A stretch of DNA of 64,000 bases from JAHOYW01 sp963664605 (GTDB taxonomy: Bacteria; Verrucomicrobiota; Lentisphaeria; Victivallales; Victivallaceae): positions 496,001 to 560,000 of the forward strand of contig OY761536.1 in NCBI GenBank assembly GCA_963664605.1, read 5' to 3'. Shown piece by piece: positions 1 to 8,893 of the stretch (position 1 is the first letter of the stretch; every line of letters starts with the position of its first letter). Made by a program: the position numbers and the translations under genes. The notes under the pieces were generated by a model. The model saw nothing but the letters and a program-made list of their open reading frames with translations. It ran no database searches and was not told the DNA's origin.

Positions 1-171
1 CATTACATCCAGCAGGATAAGGTCCGGTCGCAGTTTGGCATAAACTTCCAGAGCTTTGCTTCCGTTAGCGGCTTCGAATACTTCATATCCTTCAAATTCC
101 AAAGCATCTCTCAAGCCTTCCCTGATATTGCTGTCATCCTCAGCCACTAATATCTTAATCTTTCTGCTCAT
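1..171 (-). CDS. Response regulator, receiver domain (partial, cut by window edge)
   Basis: The visible 57 residues are the N-terminal half of a CheY-like receiver domain. They begin MSRKIKILVAEDD, with the acidic pair that binds Mg2+, and reach LRPDLILLDVM, whose Asp is the phosphoacceptor. The ATG at 171 overlaps the 3' end of the sensor kinase gene by 17 bases, so the two are translationally coupled as kinase then regulator. The rest of the gene lies beyond base 1, so the output domain is unknown. A DNA-binding OmpR-type output is the usual partner of such a kinase, but this is inference. Confidence 0.9.
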   Translation of the reverse strand, partial: MSRKIKILVAEDDSNIREGLRDALEFEGYEVFEAANGSKALEVYAKLRPDLILLDVM

Positions 172-1873
172 TTATATCCTCCAATACTATTCTGAAAATT
201 GAACCTCCGCCCTCACGCGGCAGGTATGTCAAAGTTCCCCCCTGATCATTCATCAACCTCCGGGCAATCGCAAGCCCGAGCCCGCTGCCGGATGTTTCCG
301 CCGTCAATGAATTATCGCAACGGTAAAATTTATTAAAAATCCGCCTGGCGGCTTTGGCTGGTATCCCAGGACCACGATCCCGTACTTCAATAATCAGCTG
401 TCTATTGGCTCCGCTGTAAATAACCAGGCTTATTTCCTTCCCGGACGCGGCATATTTCAGAGCGTTGCTCAATAAATTATGCAAAGCCTGAAAAAGCGCA
501 TCCCGATCCATATAAGCCGGAAGCTTTTCCACTGGAACTTCCAATTTGAGTTCAACTCCCGCGGCTTCCATTTTTTCCGCCCATATCTCATTTACCTCAT
601 AAAGAACATCTGTAACCGAAAAACGCTCTTTGTGGTATTTTTTACAACCCGCCTCTGTCCGGCTGAAATCAAGGATATTGCTTATCAGGCGTGACAACCT
701 CTCACTCTCGGAAAGAATGATCGATAAATAACGCTCCTCTTTTTCCGCGCTGATCTGCTCTTTTCTGGCTATCAGCATTTCAGCGTACATGCGGATACTG
801 GTCAACGGGGTTTTGAGCTCATGTGAAACATTCGCGACGAATGAAGTTTTCTGCCCGGCAAGTTTAAGTTCACGCTGCAACAGGTAGGACATAATCAGCC
901 CGGCGGCAATAACAACCAGCAGAAGAGATAAAACCTGAGTAACCGCGGTTACTGTGAATATAGCGGCGGAATCCCAACCCGGCATCAGGCAGGCTCGCAC
1001 ACGCCATCCGGGGAAGTCTTCCCGCCATACTGGATAAGATGCCACACATTCTATAGAGCTTTCCCCGTTCTCTTCATTCCGGGACAGGGAACCTGTTGAA
1101 CAAATCAAATGATCCCTGCCGTCAACAAGTTCGAGCCGCCAGTTTTTTGATAGATCCTGAGGCATCAGTACCTGAATCCTGCCCATTAAAGCTATTGTTT
1201 CCAGTTCGACCCCGACAAGTTTACTCCGGTCATGATGATTCCTTGCCCAAAGCACCGGACGAAAGGAATTATCACTGAACCAGGGAATCCAGCCTGAATT
1301 CTTCCCTGCCGCACTTCTGCCGAAACGAGTAGTCATACGCTCTTCACCGTTTAAACGCGGCGGCTTCATTACAGCGGGCAATGGAGCTCGCTGACTTCTG
1401 CTTTTTCCAAGCTTTGAAAAGGAATAAGCCTGACGAACTGACGACGGCTTAACTTTCACCACATTATATAAGCTTGCGCGATGCGTACTGCTGACCGCTT
1501 CAAAAAACAGGCCGTAAAACCGCCGGTTAAAAACCTCGTCATCGCCCGGCATCAATAGCCTGCCATGCTTATCCGCAACAAAAGCGTTCGCTATAAATGG
1601 AGAAGAAAAGCGTAAGTCAGAAAGACCACTTTGTGTTGGCCTCGCCGCAACCAGTTTTTGAATAAGTTTTCGTTTATATTCTTCCAGCAATGAACGGCAA
1701 TCACGGGCAAGCAGCTCTCCACGGGTGGAAACAGCGGTTTTGATCTCAGTATTCCGCATACCCTGTTCGTGCCGTGCCAGGCGTAACGCCGTATAGCCGA
1801 GAGCCGCCGCAGCGGCTCCGGCTACAATAACAGTAATTAAAACAATTGTCTGACTTTTAACTTTTAATTTCAT
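155..1873 (-). CDS. Membrane-bound sensor histidine kinase
   Basis: A classical two-component sensor of about 572 residues. It has an N-terminal transmembrane segment, a long extracytoplasmic region of about 270 residues and a second transmembrane segment. A HisKA domain follows with phospho-accepting His in NVSHELKTPLTS, then a HATPase domain with DRGPGIP (G1 box) and SGSGLGLAIARRL (G2 box). A GTG at 1912 would overlap the stop of the upstream VWA gene (GTGA) and add 13 residues. I prefer the ATG at 1873 because AGGA sits just before it and the GTG has no ribosome site. The sensor domain is not one I recognise. It is followed by the regulator at 1-171 and preceded by two secreted-protein genes that may share its regulation. 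Confidence 0.9.
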   Translation of the reverse strand: MKLKVKSQTIVLITVIVAGAAAAALGYTALRLARHEQGMRNTEIKTAVSTRGELLARDCRSLLEEYKRKLIQKLVAARPTQSGLSDLRFSSPFIANAFVADKHGRLLMPGDDEVFNRRFYGLFFEAVSSTHRASLYNVVKVKPSSVRQAYSFSKLGKSRSQRAPLPAVMKPPRLNGEERMTTRFGRSAAGKNSGWIPWFSDNSFRPVLWARNHHDRSKLVGVELETIALMGRIQVLMPQDLSKNWRLELVDGRDHLICSTGSLSRNEENGESSIECVASYPVWREDFPGWRVRACLMPGWDSAAIFTVTAVTQVLSLLLVVIAAGLIMSYLLQRELKLAGQKTSFVANVSHELKTPLTSIRMYAEMLIARKEQISAEKEERYLSIILSESERLSRLISNILDFSRTEAGCKKYHKERFSVTDVLYEVNEIWAEKMEAAGVELKLEVPVEKLPAYMDRDALFQALHNLLSNALKYAASGKEISLVIYSGANRQLIIEVRDRGPGIPAKAARRIFNKFYRCDNSLTAETSGSGLGLAIARRLMNDQGGTLTYLPREGGGSIFRIVLEDINEQKD

Positions 1874-1908
1874 TTTTCCTGTAATTTCTGCTCTAATTCC
1901 GATTCCTT

Positions 1909-3252
1909 TCACTTTTTCTGAATATACATCTGGTTATTGCGGTACTGAAAACTTGATCCCTTAAGTTTTTTGCGGGATTCCTTGTAATTGCCTGGAGCAA
2001 GGCGTGATTTGCTGACATTTACTTCTTCGGCCTGCTTTGCAAGGTCTTTGTCGCCAGTCGCGGCTGCAGCTTCGTTCAGAATCACAACAGCTTTTTGAAG
2101 CTTCTTTTTTGCTTCTTTAAAATCACCTTTGTCAGCCTGTTTTACCGCTTCTTCACGTAATACCGCTCCCTGCTGGACCGCAACATCGGCCTTAACTTTC
2201 AAGTTTATGTTTTTCGTAACGATTTTCTGATCCGCGCTGAACCTGGCAGTAACAGCATCAACCACCCGATGTTTATGTTTGCCTTCAAGCCCTTTATAAT
2301 CGACTTCAACTTTGGCTATATCCGCCTGCGAACCAGCGTTTTTAGGCGGAACTTCAACTTGCAGGATAAGTGATTTTTCATGGCCGCCGTAGACCTGGTT
2401 GAAGTTCATTTCAATATTGTTGCCGTTGATTCGGCATTGATGGCCAAGGATGCCCTGCGGCTTGACTCCTTCCGGGCAGATTATTTTGAGGCGTATTGCT
2501 TTTGCCGCCACTTTCAAAGCGGAACCCAGTTCCTTTGAAAATATACGCGGCAGATCAGAGCTGTTCTCCACATAATAAAAGTTGCCGTCGCTGTTCTGAG
2601 AGAGCGCAGTCATCAAATCTTCATTGTAATCAAGCCCGACGCCAATAGTGCTGACGGAAATATTCTCTTTAATCAGCGAAGCGCCGAAACGGCCAAGCTC
2701 AGCAGGAGTACTCGGGCCAATATTCGCCAGGCCGTCGGACAACAGGATTATACGATTGACAAAGTTCTCTTTGGAATTTTTCCGAACTTCATTCGCGCCG
2801 AGGGAAACTCCTCCGAATAAAGCGGTACTGCCGCTCGGTCGAATATTTTGGATTTTCCCTATCGCAAGTTCACGGTTTTTGGCGGTGACAACCGTCGAGG
2901 GAATGATTACCTGTGCGGAACTGTCATAAGTGATTACGGAAAATACGTCACCCTGGCGCAACATTCGTAAAGCGGTAATAGCGGAATTGCGGGCTTCACG
3001 CATTTTATTTTCACTGCCCATTGAACCTGACTTATCCAATACAATAGCCAAGTTTACCCTGTTTTTCCGTTTCCCGGACAAATCAGATTCCGGAGCCAGA
3101 AGGGTTATGCGAACAAGCGCGGTTTGTTTGACGGATGCCGGCAGCACTGGTTTTTCGAGTTCAGCTTTCAATGTCAGCGTTGCCGCACGGCAACCTACAA
3201 CTCCCACCAGAGCCATCAGGCACAGTACTAATTTTTTGCTTGCAGTTTTCAT
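1909..3252 (-). CDS. VWA domain-containing lipoprotein
   Basis: 447 residues. The N-terminus has a signal peptide ending VVGC, which fits a lipobox with Cys21, so membrane lipidation is likely. A von Willebrand factor A domain follows, with an intact MIDAS motif DKSGSMG (Asp73, Ser75, Ser77), a downstream Thr in SGSTALFGG and Asp in LLSDGLANIG. The C-terminal third is Lys/Ala-rich and helical, with a TPR-like look around residues 360-430. Such proteins are often annotated as Ca-activated chloride channel/YfbK-like, but this reflects the VWA fold only; a protein-binding role outside the cytoplasmic membrane is the safe reading. It lies between the MuiA-like gene and the sensor kinase on the same strand. 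Confidence 0.85.
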   Translation of the reverse strand: MKTASKKLVLCLMALVGVVGCRAATLTLKAELEKPVLPASVKQTALVRITLLAPESDLSGKRKNRVNLAIVLDKSGSMGSENKMREARNSAITALRMLRQGDVFSVITYDSSAQVIIPSTVVTAKNRELAIGKIQNIRPSGSTALFGGVSLGANEVRKNSKENFVNRIILLSDGLANIGPSTPAELGRFGASLIKENISVSTIGVGLDYNEDLMTALSQNSDGNFYYVENSSDLPRIFSKELGSALKVAAKAIRLKIICPEGVKPQGILGHQCRINGNNIEMNFNQVYGGHEKSLILQVEVPPKNAGSQADIAKVEVDYKGLEGKHKHRVVDAVTARFSADQKIVTKNINLKVKADVAVQQGAVLREEAVKQADKGDFKEAKKKLQKAVVILNEAAAATGDKDLAKQAEEVNVSKSRLAPGNYKESRKKLKGSSFQYRNNQMYIQKK

Positions 3253-3311
3253 GGCTTTATTCCTTCCATTTATTTTAAGTTATACTGATTCTGTTAAAAT
3301 TCCACTATATT

Positions 3312-5189
3312 TTATTTTCTTTGTTTTCTCATTTTGAACTTTATGAGTTCAAGACGGATCTTATCTTTCATTTGATTGCCGAAACCAGATATCTGCATAT
3401 CAGAATCAAATTTCATATCAAAAGAATAATCCAGCTTTGCGGCTTTAGCGCCGGAGCTGTTTGCCGGCAGTGTTATATCCCAGCGGAGGATTCCCCTAGG
3501 CAGATCGAATTCACGATAATCGGCATCTTTTGACAAGTTTTTCCCTCCACTCAGAAGTGTTATTTTCAGTTCCTTGTTTTTTGTAACCGGAATACGTTCG
3601 ATCAACCGTATTTTTACCGGTACGGATTTATAATTATCAAGAACCAGAGAATATTTATAAGTTTCAGTACGGCTTCCCCATGATTTATCAGCTAGTTTGT
3701 CAATTAGCTCACGACGGCAGCGGAGCTGCGGATCAATTCCGAAACCAAGGTTCAAAGTCTGCCCCGTTGCAGTAAGCGGAACTCTTCCAGAGCCGACATA
3801 CTGACCGTCAATAAAGGCTGAATATTTCCCCGCCAGAAGCGGCTGATTAAGAGTATTTTTGGACTCGACTCCGCGAGAAACAAAGTTCGCGAGAAGCGGG
3901 ACAGCTTCGTAATAAAGAGAACAAGCCAGAGAATTTGAAAATATCTGTACCATTTGATTGTCCTCTCGTGATGCCAGGGTAACAGTGTCAGGGATTTTGT
4001 ACTCAACCGCCACTTGCTGTTCAAGCTTCCGCACCCCTTCTCTCCAGCGAAGTAAAATACTCTTATCATTGGATAACTCAAGTTTCTGCCGGTTCCAGGC
4101 GCCGGAATTAAGAGCCACATTATAGTCCATCACGCTTTTCCCGACGCTCTGCTGATATTGTGATATTGTTGTCTGCTGTTCCTTAATATTCCGGGCCAGA
4201 TAATTAAATCTGGAATACGAAAAGCCGGATCTTTTGGAAACCGGCTTGCTAAGCCTGATCCACATCGGCGCAAGTATGGGTATTTCCGCATTCATGTTCG
4301 GGGTTGCGGTTGACAAAGTCAAACTTACCCCGTTCCAGTCTTCCTTGCTTAGTTGCCGGACATGGGCAAGATATTCCAAATTCAGTTTATCGCCTTTACT
4401 GCCGATGCGCATGTTGTAGGCCGGATTCCATCCGGCATTATTGACAAGATAACTCAAAGACAAGGCTGATTTCCCAGGTTTGAGCTTTGCCACATAGACA
4501 ATTGCTTTATGAGCCATCACTTCATCGCGGTTTCCTTTCTGCGGCTTGACGGGATTGCCATGCCGCAAGGCTTTTATTTCCCGCTGGTTTTTATTGATGG
4601 AAGCGTCAAGCTTACGGTTTTCTTCAGCAAGTTTAAGCTTTTTATTGCTAATGAGTTCTTCCTGTATAAAAATAAATTCAGTCATTTTAGCAATAGATTC
4701 GAAATCGAACCCGGAAAGCGCTATTTTGTCTTTAGTCACAGCTGTTCTTGAAGGCCCGAGCTTACTTATATATTGTTTTTTTATATTCTCCAGATAATTC
4801 TTTTTTACTTCCAGAAGATTCATCTTAGCTGTAATGACTCCCTTGGCAACATTTGCCTCTTTGATTTTTGTTTCCAACTGGAAAATTTTATCTGTCGGAA
4901 GCTTTTGAGGTGTCAACTCAGTCAAATAGCGGACAGAGCGGACTTTCAGATCTTTTGAAGATGCGAATAACGATCCCGGCACTACTGTCGAAGGCAATTT
5001 TTCAATAAGCAGCGCGAGTTCCCCGGTCTGCTCAGGAACATTTATATTTCTTGTGACAAGAGCCTGCGAGCGATAAAGCGTGACGCGGGCTATCCGGCTT
5101 TTGACCGGGAGTTTTTTTACATCAGCCTTTGTACTCAACGTAACGACTGCCGACAAACCTGCAACGATTAAACAGACACTGGTTTTCAT
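3312..5189 (-). CDS. DUF4139 domain protein (mucoidy inhibitor MuiA-like)
   Basis: 625 residues with a signal peptide (MKTSVCLIVAGLSAVVTLSTKA) and so secreted or periplasmic. Residues about 28-125 match the DUF4140 N-terminal module (RVTLYRSQALVTRNINVP). A coiled coil follows, then the DUF4139 core with the family hallmark SLSYLVNNAGWNPAYNMRIG and a downstream LTLSTATPN. The protein ends with the beta-rich module that closes this family (FDLPRGILRWDITLPANS). Family members are secreted proteins of unknown biochemical activity, named after a gene affecting mucoidy. The gap to the VWA gene is 59 bp, suggesting one transcript; pairing with a VWA protein hints at a joint surface assembly, which is inference. 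Confidence 0.85.
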   Translation of the reverse strand: MKTSVCLIVAGLSAVVTLSTKADVKKLPVKSRIARVTLYRSQALVTRNINVPEQTGELALLIEKLPSTVVPGSLFASSKDLKVRSVRYLTELTPQKLPTDKIFQLETKIKEANVAKGVITAKMNLLEVKKNYLENIKKQYISKLGPSRTAVTKDKIALSGFDFESIAKMTEFIFIQEELISNKKLKLAEENRKLDASINKNQREIKALRHGNPVKPQKGNRDEVMAHKAIVYVAKLKPGKSALSLSYLVNNAGWNPAYNMRIGSKGDKLNLEYLAHVRQLSKEDWNGVSLTLSTATPNMNAEIPILAPMWIRLSKPVSKRSGFSYSRFNYLARNIKEQQTTISQYQQSVGKSVMDYNVALNSGAWNRQKLELSNDKSILLRWREGVRKLEQQVAVEYKIPDTVTLASREDNQMVQIFSNSLACSLYYEAVPLLANFVSRGVESKNTLNQPLLAGKYSAFIDGQYVGSGRVPLTATGQTLNLGFGIDPQLRCRRELIDKLADKSWGSRTETYKYSLVLDNYKSVPVKIRLIERIPVTKNKELKITLLSGGKNLSKDADYREFDLPRGILRWDITLPANSSGAKAAKLDYSFDMKFDSDMQISGFGNQMKDKIRLELIKFKMRKQRK

Positions 5190-5423
5190 ATTTACCTCCT
5201 TGGTTGATTTCCAGATTTCTAATAATTGCCCGTTTCTATAAACGTAATTACTTATTGAAAAACAGTGTCAAAACAATGCAAAAGAATTGTAAAAAGATTG
5301 TAAAATCATCATAACAAGCAGGAGAATACTGGAAAAGCTTTGCTTTTTTCAGATATTATTATAGATTAAGCATAATGTTTTTAAGATTATGCAGATACTA
5401 TACAAAAATTAAGGAATTATATT
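5190..5423. promoter_or_regulatory. Divergent intergenic region between the MuiA-like and BI-1 genes
   Basis: This 234-bp A+T-rich stretch must carry promoters for both directions. On the plus strand near 5285-5310 the word TTGTAAAA occurs twice, spaced about 10 bp. The BI-1 gene has AAGGA 8 bases before its ATG. On the minus strand AAGGAGGT precedes the MuiA-like ATG. I see no well-spaced -35/-10 pair and no structured RNA. Confidence 0.35.
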
Positions 5424-6155
5424 ATGCAAAGGTCATTTATGGAACAAAGCGCCCGCTCAGCAATGAGCACGGCAGAACAAGTTACCGCCACAACCACTTT
5501 TATCAACAGGGTTTACGGCTGGATGAGCGCCGGTCTGGTTGTTACCGGGATAATCGCTTATTTAATCGGTACAGATCCGGCAATGACAGAAAAACTTATT
5601 ACAAACCCCGGCATGTTATGGGGAGCGATTATAGGAGAATTTGTGCTCGTCATCGCCATAAGCGCCGGTATCAACAAAATGTCATCTGCTGTCGCCACCG
5701 GATGCTTTCTGCTCTATTCCGCTTTAACCGGCGTCACCCTTTCGCTTATTTTTCTCCGTTACAGCATGGCGGGTATTGCGACAACATTTTTTGTAACTTC
5801 CGTAACCTTCGGGGTAATGAGTGTTTACGGCTATGTAACCAAACGCGATTTGACCAGTATCGGCAATTTATGCTTCATGGCTTTGATCGGACTGATTATC
5901 GCATCTGTCGTTAATATTTTTGTTGCCAGCACCGCTTTATACTGGGGAGTGACTTACATCGGAATCCTGATATTTGTCGGTTTAACAGCCTATGACACTC
6001 AGAAAATTAAAGAAATGTCAATGGCTCTCGGCGATGAACTTGCCGTAAGCGAAACAGGGAAAAAACAGGCAATATTGGGTGCTTTGGCACTCTATCTCGA
6101 CTTTATCAATTTGTTCCTGTTACTGTTACGCATATTCGGCGGAAACAGAGATTAA
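5424..6155 (+). CDS. Bax inhibitor-1/YccA family membrane protein
   Basis: 243 residues with about seven hydrophobic segments, in the BI-1/YccA (TMBIM) family. The first segment starts RVYGWMSAGLVVTGIIAYL, typical of the family. The late conserved stretch FVGLTAYDTQKIKEM contains the Asp used by family members in pH-gated Ca2+ leak, and the protein ends ALALYLDFINLFLLLLRIFG, a family signature. Location is the cytoplasmic membrane. Bacterial members such as YbhL and YccA modulate FtsH or ion leak; the role here is not shown by context. It lies 25 bp upstream of the MBL hydrolase gene on the same strand. Confidence 0.93.
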   Translation: MQRSFMEQSARSAMSTAEQVTATTTFINRVYGWMSAGLVVTGIIAYLIGTDPAMTEKLITNPGMLWGAIIGEFVLVIAISAGINKMSSAVATGCFLLYSALTGVTLSLIFLRYSMAGIATTFFVTSVTFGVMSVYGYVTKRDLTSIGNLCFMALIGLIIASVVNIFVASTALYWGVTYIGILIFVGLTAYDTQKIKEMSMALGDELAVSETGKKQAILGALALYLDFINLFLLLLRIFGGNRD

Positions 6156-6180
6156 CTCTTAACCTTAAAGCTTAAATCTT

Positions 6181-6783
6181 ATGGCAAATTTTATTGTTGA
6201 AGTAGTTGGCGCTCTGGGCGTTAATTGTTATCTGGTTCCTGTCGCGGAAAGCTGTAAACTTTATATTATTGATCCGGGCGGCGATGCTGATACCGTAGTT
6301 GAAGCGGCTAAAAAATTCGATTATGATGAAGCTATCATCCTGCTCACGCATGCCCATGTTGACCATATCGGGGGGGTGCGCGATGTAGCAAGAGCACTTG
6401 ACGCTAAAGTCTATGTCCATAAAAATGATATAGGTCTTTACGAAAGCCCCAACAATCATCTTATGCCTTACATTCCAGCGGAAAAAAATCTACCGGCAGT
6501 TTCTGACATAAACCCCGGAGATGATTTTGAAATTATCGAGACGCCGGGGCACACTCAGGGCGGGGTATGTTTTTATTTCAAACATATTCCCGCGGTTTTC
6601 GTCGGAGACACAATATTCCATAACTCCGTCGGGCGCAGTGATCTCCCCGGCGGCAACCATGAACAGCTCATTTCTTCAATAAAAAGCAAACTTATGGCTC
6701 TGCCGGATGATCTAATGCTTTATCCCGGACACGGACAACCAACCTCCGTAGGCCGTGAAAAAAAATTCAACCCTTATCTGTAA
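6181..6783 (+). CDS. MBL-fold metallo-hydrolase (glyoxalase II-like)
   Basis: 200 residues, the compact YcbL-like form of the metallo-beta-lactamase hydrolases. The metal-binding motif THAHVDH (His57, His59, Asp61, His62) is intact, followed by ETPGHTQGG (His), VGDTIF (bridging Asp) and YPGHGQPT (last His), so two metals should bind. The loop NSVGRSDLPGG is shared with YcbL/type II glyoxalases. Its length lacks the C-terminal glutathione-binding helices of full glyoxalase II. The likely reaction is hydrolysis of a thioester or ester, substrate unknown. There is no strong ribosome site before the ATG at 6181. Confidence 0.9.
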   Translation: MANFIVEVVGALGVNCYLVPVAESCKLYIIDPGGDADTVVEAAKKFDYDEAIILLTHAHVDHIGGVRDVARALDAKVYVHKNDIGLYESPNNHLMPYIPAEKNLPAVSDINPGDDFEIIETPGHTQGGVCFYFKHIPAVFVGDTIFHNSVGRSDLPGGNHEQLISSIKSKLMALPDDLMLYPGHGQPTSVGREKKFNPYL

Positions 6784-7070
6784 ATTTTTACGTTGTTGTT
6801 TTAATACCGGCATGCAAGTTCATCTTTTTCTGTCAACAATATAGTTACAATATTATTTTCATAATCAACCACTGAAAATTAAGAAAAGTAATCATTGCTA
6901 TATCGTGATAAATGATAAAGGCGCTATTTATAAATAAAAGCTGTATTATTTTAATCATTTCTATTTTTGTTGATTAGGTCGAAAAAAATAAAACTTGTGC
7001 TATATTGAACGCTTGGTTGTACTTGTAACAAAATACTTAAAGCATTTTAGCTTGATAATAGCAGAATTTT
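6784..7070 (+). promoter_or_regulatory. Intergenic region upstream of lepA, possible extended -10 promoter
   Basis: 287 bp with no gene. Near its end, TGCTATATT (about 6998-7006) reads as an extended -10 element, placing transcription start near 7013 and leaving about 58 bases of leader before lepA. No good -35 lies 17 bp upstream, which is tolerated by extended -10 promoters. I see no terminator hairpin for the upstream gene. Confidence 0.3.
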
Positions 7071-8879
7071 ATGGCAGAACTAAAACGAATAAGAAATTTT
7101 TCAATCATAGCGCATATCGACCATGGCAAGTCCACTTTAGCGGATCGCTTAATGGAGCTGACTCATACGGTTTCCGAGCGTGAGGCTCAGGAACAACTGC
7201 TTGACGCGATGGATCTGGAACGTGAACGCGGAATCACTATCAAATCCCACCCGGTAAGGATGACTTACAAGGCTGAAGATGATATTGATTATGAATTTAA
7301 CTTGATTGACACCCCGGGGCATGTAGACTTCACTTATGAAGTAAGCCGCTCGCTCGGAGCCTGCGAAGGCGCCTTGCTGTTGATCGACGCCACCCAGGGC
7401 GTACAAGCGCAAACCGTGGCAAATGTAAACCTTGCATTTCAACTGAATTTAGAGGTTATTCCGGTTATCAATAAAATAGATTTACCGGCTACAGACCTGG
7501 AAATGTGCTACGAGCAGATGGAGGAAATTTTAGCAATTCCTCGCGAAGAAGCCCTATTGTGCAGTGCCAAAGACGGGACCGGTATCACCGAAATCATGGA
7601 GGCGATCGTCAAAAGAATACCTCCTCCGGTAAAGCCGGAGTTTGAAGGTTCTGCCGCCTTGATCTTTGATTCCACCTATGACGCTTACCGCGGCGTGGTC
7701 ATTTATGTGCGCGTAATGCAGGGAAAATTCGAACGCGGCACAAAGATCAGGTTATTTAATAACAATATGGAATGTGAAATCAAGGAAGTTGGCTGTTTTA
7801 TTCCCCGCATGACCGCGGATAACATGCTTTCCGCCGGTTCTGTGGGCTATATTATTCCAAATATTAAAAGTTCCTCCGACACCAAGATAGGCGATACCAT
7901 TACCGATGTGAAAAACCCGTGCAAAAAAGCTTTGCCCGGCTTCAAAGAGATCCATCCTATGGTTTTCAGCGGAATATATCCCATTGATACCGCGGATTAC
8001 GGACAGTTGAAATTGAGTATGGGCAAACTGCAGCTCAATGACGCGGCGTTCCAGTATCAAGCCGAATCGTCTGTCGCGCTGGGCTTCGGTTTCCGCTGCG
8101 GCTTTCTTGGGCTGTTGCACATGGAAATTATTCAGGAACGCCTGCGCCGCGAATACAATATGGATATTATCGCCACTTATCCAAGCGTAATTTATCATGT
8201 TTACCTGAAAAGCGGCAAAATGATTGAAGTTGACAACCCGGTTCACCTGCCTGACCTTTCGGAAGTCGACCATCTGGAAGAACCGCTTATTAAAAGCAGG
8301 ATCATGCTGCCCAATGATTATATCGGCGACGTTATGAATTTGATTATGAGCAAACGCGGAGTCGTCACTCATACGGATTCGGTGGATGGAAAACATGTAA
8401 TTATTACCGCCGACCTGCCGATGCATGAAATTTTAATAGATTTCCATGACAAACTTAAATCCATAACCCGCGGCTACGGCAGTATGGATTACGAACCGGC
8501 AGGCTATCAGACCGCTAAGCTGGTCAAACTGGACATCATGGTTAATGGTGAAACCGTTGACGCTTTCTCCTCGATCGTACACGTTGACCACGCGCAATAT
8601 CGCGGCAGGCTACTGGCTAAACGCTTGAAAGAAGTTATTCCGCAGCAAATGTTTCAGATTGCAATCCAAGCCGCTATCGGCAGTCAGATTATTGCCCGCG
8701 AAACCATCCGCCAGCTGCGGAAAAATGTTTTAGCGAAATGCTATGGCGGAGACATTACCCGTAAACGTAAGCTGCTGGAAAAACAGAAAGCAGGTAAAAA
8801 ACGCATGAAACAGGTCGGCAGCGTGAGTATCCCTCAGGAAGCTTTTGTTGCGGTATTAAAATCTTCGGACAATGATTAA
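7071..8879 (+). CDS. lepA: Elongation factor 4 (LepA), back-translocating GTPase
   Basis: 602 residues, the usual LepA length. The GTPase domain begins with IAHIDHGKSTL (G1), then RGITIKSHPV, DTPGHVDF (G3) and NKIDLPA (G4). The fold continues through the EF-G-like domains to the LepA-specific C-terminal domain, with RGYGSMDYEPAGY and KVCYGGDIxRKRKLL-like text (AKCYGGDITRKRKLLEKQ). It acts on the ribosome in the cytoplasm, remodelling stalled or mistranslocated complexes. The start is set by the conserved opening RNFSIIAHIDHGK, since no clear ribosome site is present. It is the classical partner of signal peptidase I, which follows 14 bp downstream. Confidence 0.98.
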   Translation: MAELKRIRNFSIIAHIDHGKSTLADRLMELTHTVSEREAQEQLLDAMDLERERGITIKSHPVRMTYKAEDDIDYEFNLIDTPGHVDFTYEVSRSLGACEGALLLIDATQGVQAQTVANVNLAFQLNLEVIPVINKIDLPATDLEMCYEQMEEILAIPREEALLCSAKDGTGITEIMEAIVKRIPPPVKPEFEGSAALIFDSTYDAYRGVVIYVRVMQGKFERGTKIRLFNNNMECEIKEVGCFIPRMTADNMLSAGSVGYIIPNIKSSSDTKIGDTITDVKNPCKKALPGFKEIHPMVFSGIYPIDTADYGQLKLSMGKLQLNDAAFQYQAESSVALGFGFRCGFLGLLHMEIIQERLRREYNMDIIATYPSVIYHVYLKSGKMIEVDNPVHLPDLSEVDHLEEPLIKSRIMLPNDYIGDVMNLIMSKRGVVTHTDSVDGKHVIITADLPMHEILIDFHDKLKSITRGYGSMDYEPAGYQTAKLVKLDIMVNGETVDAFSSIVHVDHAQYRGRLLAKRLKEVIPQQMFQIAIQAAIGSQIIARETIRQLRKNVLAKCYGGDITRKRKLLEKQKAGKKRMKQVGSVSIPQEAFVAVLKSSDND

Positions 8880-8893
8880 TCCAGGAATGTAAA

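Noticed and set aside
5375..5914. Open frame of 179 codons overlapping the BI-1 gene in another frame
   Set aside because: The BI-1 frame encodes clear family motifs and has a ribosome site; this frame is rich in His, Arg and Cys with no domain.
7752..8426. Long open frame of 224 codons on the minus strand inside lepA
   Set aside because: It is fully antisense to a highly conserved gene, has no ribosome site and its translation has no recognisable motif. It is a by-product of lepA codon use.
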